A DNA stretch of 11,737 nucleotides. It comes from an uncultured Lachnospiraceae bacterium. Its GTDB lineage: Bacteria > Bacillota > Clostridia > Lachnospirales > Lachnospiraceae. The translations under genes were made by a program, and so were the position numbers. Of the stretch, positions 6,835 through 11,737 are shown piece by piece. The notes under the pieces are model-generated. The model saw only the letters and a list, made by a program, of their open reading frames with translations, was not told the DNA's origin and searched no databases. Within the stretch, counting starts at the first letter, position 1; every line of letters starts with the position of its first letter. Location of the stretch: positions 1 to 11,737 of the forward strand of contig CAJUFE010000085.1 of assembly GCA_910585635.1 (NCBI GenBank), written 5' to 3'.

Positions 6835-6911
6835 CCGGTGCCTGTCCGTCACTGGCCATCCTGACCGACATGCTTTCCAGCAGGGACCTTGTTCTGCATT
6901 GCTTATGAACG

Positions 6912-6931
6912 GCGAGGGACATGGCCCTCGC
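6912..6931 (+). other. Hairpin in the ispG-polC spacer
   Basis: The perfect arms GCGAGGG (6912-6918) and CCCTCGC (6925-6931) flank a 6-base loop in the 180-base gap ahead of polC. No T-tract follows, so it is not a standard terminator. I see no convincing -35/-10 pair in the gap, so polC is either read through from upstream genes or uses a promoter I cannot recognise. The hairpin may be a processing or attenuation element. Confidence 0.4.
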
Positions 6932-7014
6932 AGGTATGCATCCAAAACACAGCAGCAGGTCATCTGGCACAGATCGATGTCCGTATACGGAAAGAAGGAA
7001 AGAGGGATCCTTTC

Positions 7015-10000
7015 ATGGCCAACGGTTTTTTAGACGTATTTCCCGGGTTAAATATCGCAGAAGAGTTAAAGGAGCTCTTAAAGCTGGTGGAGGTGGTCAA
7101 GGTGACCGCCACCAGGGATAGGAGCTCTATCCGTGTTTATATCGAGAGCCCCAGGCTGATCCACAAGCAGGTGATCTATGACCTGGAAAAAGGGATCCGG
7201 GAGCAGCTGTTCCCGGGGAAGCAGCTCATGGTCCGGTTCCAGGAACGGTATCGTCTTTCCGGCCAGTACACGCCCAGGAAGCTTTTGGAGGTCTATAAGG
7301 ACAGCATCGCTCTGGAGTTAAAAAACTACAGCATCGTGGAATATTCCATGTTCAAGAAAGCGGAGTTCTCCTATCCGGAGCCGGAGCTGGTGCGGATGAC
7401 CGTGGAGGATACCATGGTCTCCAAGGAAAAGGCCGGTGAGCTGAAACGGATCCTGGAGAAGATCCTGCAGGAGCGCTGTGGTCTGCCGGCGGTGGTGGAC
7501 TTTGCCTATATCCCGGCAAAGGAGAGCAAGATCCGGAAGCAGGCGGCGGAAGCGGAGGCTGCCGCTGCCAAAGCTTTGACCGCTGCCTTGCGGGAACGAG
7601 ACACCGGGATGGTCCCGGGAGACGGAGAGGTCCCCTGGGAGACTGGGGGCGAGGTGGCCGGGAGCGCGGCCATGTCCAAAGAGAGGGGGATGGCAGCCCA
7701 GGGGGCAGGAGATAGGGCCGCGTTCGCGGCGGCAGGGACAGATGGTCTTGTGGCCAGGGCCGGACAGGCTGCACCAGGAGCCGAAAAGGCTGCGGCTACA
7801 GGGAGTGGATCCGGGAAAGCCGCCGCCAGAAAAGGCCTGTCCCTGCGTCCGGACAGCCCGTCCAAAAAGGGCGCCTTCTCCAGAAGGGGCGAAGGCGGAT
7901 GGCGCGCCGGCAGATCCGGCTACTCGGCCAGAAGGTCCGATAACCCGGATGTACTCTGGGGAAGGGATTTTGAGGATGGCTTTACCCCGATCGAGCAGAT
8001 CGAAGGGGAGATCGGCGAGGTGACGATCCGGGGCAAGATCCTGACCGTGGAGAAGCGGGAGCTTAGGGGCGGCGAGCGGTCGATCGTGATCTTTGACGTG
8101 ACGGATCTGACAGACACGATCACGGTAAAGCTCTTCGTCCGTCTGGAGATGATGGAGGACCTCGATAAAGCGGTGGTCAAGGGGAGCTTTATCAAGATCC
8201 GCGGGGTCACTACGATCGACAAGTTCGACCATGAGCTGACCTTAGGCTCCGTGGTGGGGATCAAAAAATGTGAGGACTTTACCAGCAAACGGATAGATAA
8301 CAGCCTGGAAAAGCGGGTGGAGCTCCACTGCCATACCAAGATGAGCGACATGGACGCCGTGTCCGATGTAAAGGATATCATCAAACGGGCCAAGCAGTGG
8401 GGGATGCCGGCCCTGGCGGTCACAGATCACGGCTGTGTCCAGGCCTTTACCGACGCGGCCCACGCTCTGGACAAGGGGGATGACTTTAAGATCATCTATG
8501 GGGTGGAAGGGTATCTGGTGGACGATCAAAAGCAGCTGGTGGAAAACCCCAGGGGCCAGAGCTTTACCGATACCTTTGTGGTGTTCGACATCGAGACCAC
8601 CGGTTTCTCCCCGGAGAAGAACAAGATCATCGAGATCGGGGCGGTGAAGGTGGAGGATGGGAAGCTGACCGATACCTTCAGTGTTTTCGTGGACCCCGGC
8701 GTGCCGATCCCTTTTGAGATCGAGAAGCTGACAGGGATCGATGACAACATGGTCTTGGGCCAGCCGGGGATCGACGTGATCCTGCCCCGGTTTTTGGCCT
8801 TCTGTGGGGATGCGGTGCTGGTGGCCCATAACGCCTCCTTTGATGTGAGCTTCATCAGCCACAATGCCGCTCAGCTGGGACTGCCTTTTTCGCCTACTGT
8901 GCTGGATACGGTGTCCATGGCCAGAGTGCTGCTGCCCGCCCTGAACCGGTATAAGCTGGACGTGGTGGCAAAGGCCCTGGACATCTCTTTAGAAAACCAT
9001 CACCGGGCAGTGGATGATGCCGGAGCCACCGCCCGGATCTTTGCCCGGTTCGTGGAGATGCTCCGGGAGCGGGGCATCGAGACCTTAGATCAGCTGGACT
9101 CCTTGAGCGAGATGACGGCGGAGGCGATCTGCAAGCTGCCCACCTACCATGTGATCATCCTGGCGAAGAACGACCTGGGGAGGATCAACCTCTACCGTCT
9201 GGTCTCCCTGTCCCATCTGGAGTATTTCTCCAGACGGCCCAGGATCCCCAAGAGCCTGCTGGCCAAGTACCGGGAAGGCCTGATCATCGGCTCCGCCTGT
9301 GAGGCAGGCGAGCTGTTCCAGGCCGTGGTGCGTGGCGCACCGGCCCCAGAGCTGGCCAGATTGGCGTCATTTTATGATTATCTGGAGATCCAGCCTCTGG
9401 GGAACAATCAGTTCATGCTGCGGGACGAGAAGAGCACTGTGAAGACAGAGCAGGACCTGATCGATCTGAACCTGAAGATCCTCCGGCTGGGCGAGGAGAC
9501 CGGCAAGCCGGTGTGCGCCACCTGTGACGTCCATTTCTTAGACCCTCAGGATGAGATCTACCGGAGGATCATCGAGGCCTCCAGAGGCTTTAAGGACTGC
9601 GACCAGCAGCCGCCCCTGTACCTTCGGACCACGGAGGAGATGCTGGAGGAGTTCAGTTACTTAGGGCCGGATAAGGCCCAGGAGGTGGTCGTCACCAATA
9701 CCCGCAAGATCGCCGATATGTGTGAGCGGATCGCCCCGGTGCGGCCGGACAAATGTCCGCCGGTGATCCAGGATTCAGATGCCACCCTGCGGAAGATCTG
9801 TTATGACCGGGCCCGGGTCATCTACGGAGAGGACCTGCCGAAGATCGTAACGGACCGGCTGGAGAGGGAGCTGAACTCGATCATCAGCAACGGCTTTGCC
9901 GTCATGTACATCATCGCCCAGAAGCTGGTGTGGAAGTCGAATGAGGACGGTTATCTGGTGGGCTCCCGTGGCTCGGTGGGCTCCTCCTTTGTGGCCACTA

Positions 10001-11658
10001 TGGCAGGGATCACAGAGGTGAACCCCTTAAGCCCCCACTATATCTGCCCCCACTGCCATTACTATGACTTTGATTCGGAGGAGGTTAAGCGCTTTTCCGG
10101 GATGGCCGGCTGTGATATGCCGGACAAGGACTGCCCTGTCTGTGGGCGTCCGCTAAAGAAGGAGGGCTTTGATATCCCCTTTGAGACCTTCTTAGGCTTT
10201 AAGGGGGACAAGGAGCCGGATATCGATCTGAACTTTTCCGGCGAGTATCAAAGTAAGGCACACGATTACACGGAGGTGATCTTCGGGAAGGGCCAGACCT
10301 TCAGGGCGGGGACTGTGGGTACCCTGGCGGATAAGACGGCCTACGGCTATATCCGACACTACTATGACGAACGAGGGCGGGCCAAGAGGGGCTGTGAGAT
10401 CAACCGGATCGTCCAGGGCTGTGTGGGCGTGAAGCGGACCACCGGCCAGCACCCGGGCGGGATCATCGTCCTCCCGCTGGGGGAGGAGATCTACTCCTTT
10501 ACCCCGGTACAGCATCCGGCCAACGACACCACCACATCCACGGTCACCACCCATTTTGATTACCATTCCATCGACCACAACCTGCTGAAGCTGGACATCC
10601 TGGGACACGATGATCCCACCATGATCCGCATGCTCCAGGACCTCACCCACATCGACCCGGTAAAGGACATCCCCTTAGACAGCAAGGAGGTGATGAGCCT
10701 CTTTCAGGATACCTCGGCGCTCAAGATCAGCCCGGAGGATATCGGGGGCTGTAAGCTGGGCGCGCTGGGGATCCCGGAGTTCGGCACGGATTTTGCTATG
10801 CAGATGCTCATCGACACAAAGCCGAAGTATTTTTCCGACCTGGTCCGGATCGCCGGCCTCTCCCACGGGACCGACGTGTGGCTGGGCAATGCCCAGACCC
10901 TGATCCAGGAGGGGAAGGCCACGATCCAGACGGCGATCTGTACTCGTGACGATATCATGGTCTATCTGATCGGCCGAGGGATGGAGGAGGGGCTTTCCTT
11001 CACGATCATGGAGTCGGTCCGGAAGGGGAAGGGCTTAAAGCCGGAATGGGAGGAAGCCATGACCGAGCATGGGGTCCCGGACTGGTACATCTGGTCCTGC
11101 AAGAAGATCAAATACATGTTCCCCAAGGCCCATGCGGCGGCCTACGTGATGATGGCCTGGCGGATTGCCTACTGCAAGGTGTTCTTTCCCCTGGCCTACT
11201 ATGCCGCCTTTTTCAGCATCCGGGCAAAGGGCTTCAGCTATGAGCTGATGTGCCTAGGGCGGGATAAGCTGGAGAGCCATCTGGCGGACTATAAGAGCCG
11301 GAGCGATTCCTTGTCCAATAAAGAGCAGGATACCCTGCGGGATATGCGGATCGTCCAGGAGATGTATGCCCGGGGCTTCGGCTTCGTGCCGATCGATATC
11401 TACCGGGCCAAGGCCACCCATTTCCAGATCATCGATGATAAGATGCTGATGCCTTCCTTAAACAGCATCGACGGTCTGGGTGAGAAGGCGGCCGAAGGGA
11501 TCGAGGAGGCGGCCAAAGACGGGAAGTTCCTCTCCAAAGAAGACTTCATCGCCCGCTCCAAGGTGGGAAAGACCCTCTGCGGGCTCCTGGACGACTTAGG
11601 ACTGCTAGGCGACCTTCCAGAGAGCAATCAGTTGTCTCTGTTCGATCTGGCTTTTTGA
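7015..11658 (+). CDS. polC: DNA polymerase III alpha subunit, PolC type, with proofreading exonuclease
   Basis: This is the main replicative polymerase of Firmicutes. The 1547-residue product is longer than the roughly 1440 usual for the family. In order: N-terminal domain (1-176); Ala/Gly-rich then basic linker (177-312); OB fold (about 325-415); first PHP part with H438, H440, D447 and DH at 471-472; DnaQ-like 3'-5' exonuclease with D525, E527, D610, H663 and D668; second PHP part with D838 and H840; the polymerase core with a zinc finger (C1011, C1014, C1040, C1043), catalytic D1069 and D1071 in PDIDLNF and D1194 in KLDILG; a helix-hairpin-helix near 1483-1500; and a C-terminal clamp-binding motif QLSLF (1539-1543). 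All catalytic residues look intact. The frame opens at TTG 6889, but GAGGG (7002-7006) 8 bases before ATG 7015 and the typical family N-terminus favour 7015. The last 79 bases of the window after it show no clear terminator. Confidence 0.98.
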   Translation: MANGFLDVFPGLNIAEELKELLKLVEVVKVTATRDRSSIRVYIESPRLIHKQVIYDLEKGIREQLFPGKQLMVRFQERYRLSGQYTPRKLLEVYKDSIALELKNYSIVEYSMFKKAEFSYPEPELVRMTVEDTMVSKEKAGELKRILEKILQERCGLPAVVDFAYIPAKESKIRKQAAEAEAAAAKALTAALRERDTGMVPGDGEVPWETGGEVAGSAAMSKERGMAAQGAGDRAAFAAAGTDGLVARAGQAAPGAEKAAATGSGSGKAAARKGLSLRPDSPSKKGAFSRRGEGGWRAGRSGYSARRSDNPDVLWGRDFEDGFTPIEQIEGEIGEVTIRGKILTVEKRELRGGERSIVIFDVTDLTDTITVKLFVRLEMMEDLDKAVVKGSFIKIRGVTTIDKFDHELTLGSVVGIKKCEDFTSKRIDNSLEKRVELHCHTKMSDMDAVSDVKDIIKRAKQWGMPALAVTDHGCVQAFTDAAHALDKGDDFKIIYGVEGYLVDDQKQLVENPRGQSFTDTFVVFDIETTGFSPEKNKIIEIGAVKVEDGKLTDTFSVFVDPGVPIPFEIEKLTGIDDNMVLGQPGIDVILPRFLAFCGDAVLVAHNASFDVSFISHNAAQLGLPFSPTVLDTVSMARVLLPALNRYKLDVVAKALDISLENHHRAVDDAGATARIFARFVEMLRERGIETLDQLDSLSEMTAEAICKLPTYHVIILAKNDLGRINLYRLVSLSHLEYFSRRPRIPKSLLAKYREGLIIGSACEAGELFQAVVRGAPAPELARLASFYDYLEIQPLGNNQFMLRDEKSTVKTEQDLIDLNLKILRLGEETGKPVCATCDVHFLDPQDEIYRRIIEASRGFKDCDQQPPLYLRTTEEMLEEFSYLGPDKAQEVVVTNTRKIADMCERIAPVRPDKCPPVIQDSDATLRKICYDRARVIYGEDLPKIVTDRLERELNSIISNGFAVMYIIAQKLVWKSNEDGYLVGSRGSVGSSFVATMAGITEVNPLSPHYICPHCHYYDFDSEEVKRFSGMAGCDMPDKDCPVCGRPLKKEGFDIPFETFLGFKGDKEPDIDLNFSGEYQSKAHDYTEVIFGKGQTFRAGTVGTLADKTAYGYIRHYYDERGRAKRGCEINRIVQGCVGVKRTTGQHPGGIIVLPLGEEIYSFTPVQHPANDTTTSTVTTHFDYHSIDHNLLKLDILGHDDPTMIRMLQDLTHIDPVKDIPLDSKEVMSLFQDTSALKISPEDIGGCKLGALGIPEFGTDFAMQMLIDTKPKYFSDLVRIAGLSHGTDVWLGNAQTLIQEGKATIQTAICTRDDIMVYLIGRGMEEGLSFTIMESVRKGKGLKPEWEEAMTEHGVPDWYIWSCKKIKYMFPKAHAAAYVMMAWRIAYCKVFFPLAYYAAFFSIRAKGFSYELMCLGRDKLESHLADYKSRSDSLSNKEQDTLRDMRIVQEMYARGFGFVPIDIYRAKATHFQIIDDKMLMPSLNSIDGLGEKAAEGIEEAAKDGKFLSKEDFIARSKVGKTLCGLLDDLGLLGDLPESNQLSLFDLAF

Positions 11659-11692
11659 GTTTTGTGCGTCAGCTAGCCAATGAAGTAGCGCA

Positions 11693-11707
11693 GGGAGGGT
11701 CCTGTCA
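11693..11707. repeat. Short dispersed repeat, copy 2 (inverted relative to copy 1)
   Basis: GGGAGGGTCCTGTCA lies 34 bases after the polC stop and matches the reverse complement of 34-48 at 14 of 15 positions. On the minus strand it continues from GGGGTTCCTTTTGTGACAGG, which resembles, from memory, the GGTTCTTTTGTGACA-type termini of extragenic repeats seen in many Firmicutes. The core CAGG...CCTG (11691-11704) is partly self-complementary. Confidence 0.4.
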
Positions 11708-11737
11708 CAAAAGGAACCCCTTGGAGAACGTCGGCGC

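Noticed and set aside
6831..6859. TTGACC at the ispG stop as a polC promoter -35
   Set aside because: The sequence 17 bases downstream is GGCCAT, which is not a -10 box.
6889..7014. N-terminal extension of PolC from TTG 6889
   Set aside because: The extra residues include the spacer hairpin and do not look like a PolC N-terminus. The ATG at 7015 has GAGGG 8 bases ahead.
7318..8232. Minus-strand frame of 304 codons opposite the N-terminal part of polC
   Set aside because: Its length reflects the GC-rich linker region on the other strand. The product is low complexity and has no recognisable motif or ribosome site.
11659..11737. Terminator after polC
   Set aside because: Only a bulged 6-base-pair pairing (11666-11691) is possible and no T-tract follows. 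Transcription may continue past the window.

Overview
The window is a block of housekeeping genes, all on the + strand, from a Gram-positive bacterium of the class Clostridia. It is most likely a relatively GC-rich member of the Lachnospiraceae or a close relative. Three things point there: a PolC-type replicative polymerase with the proofreading exonuclease inserted in its PHP domain (a Firmicutes hallmark), the gene order pyrH-frr-uppS-cdsA-dxr-rseP-ispG-polC (in Bacillus, proS sits between rseP and polC), and strong AGGAGG-type ribosome binding sites. The species cannot be named from the sequence alone.

Layout. Bases 1-237 hold no convincing gene. They carry a short repeat whose inverted copy lies at the far end of the window, then a good extended -10 promoter for pyrH. 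pyrH (UMP kinase) and frr (ribosome recycling factor) are 16 bases apart. A 233-base spacer follows, unusually rich in structure: hairpins, a perfect 16-base palindrome and a 33-base tandem repeat. Next come uppS (undecaprenyl diphosphate synthase), cdsA (CDP-diacylglycerol synthase), dxr (DXP reductoisomerase), rseP (site-2 intramembrane protease), ispG (HMBPP synthase) and polC (DNA polymerase III alpha). The last 79 bases hold no gene and no clear terminator, but they contain the second repeat copy.

How the genes work together. dxr and ispG are two steps of the MEP pathway, which makes isoprenoid precursors. uppS turns these into the C55 lipid carrier for cell-wall synthesis. cdsA makes the activated precursor of acidic phospholipids, and rseP is a membrane protease of envelope stress and signal-peptide clearance. 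pyrH, frr and polC link this envelope block to nucleotide supply, translation and replication. Short spacers, the 1-base gap between dxr and rseP and the shared strand suggest one or two transcription units. The frr-uppS spacer is the likeliest internal control point.

I found no mobile gene, CRISPR array, RNA gene or unknown protein system. The points worth a second look are the frr-uppS spacer, the repeat pair at the two ends, an enlarged Ala/Gly-rich and basic linker in PolC, a very high density of GATC inside the genes, and two back-to-back micro-duplications in front of ispG.
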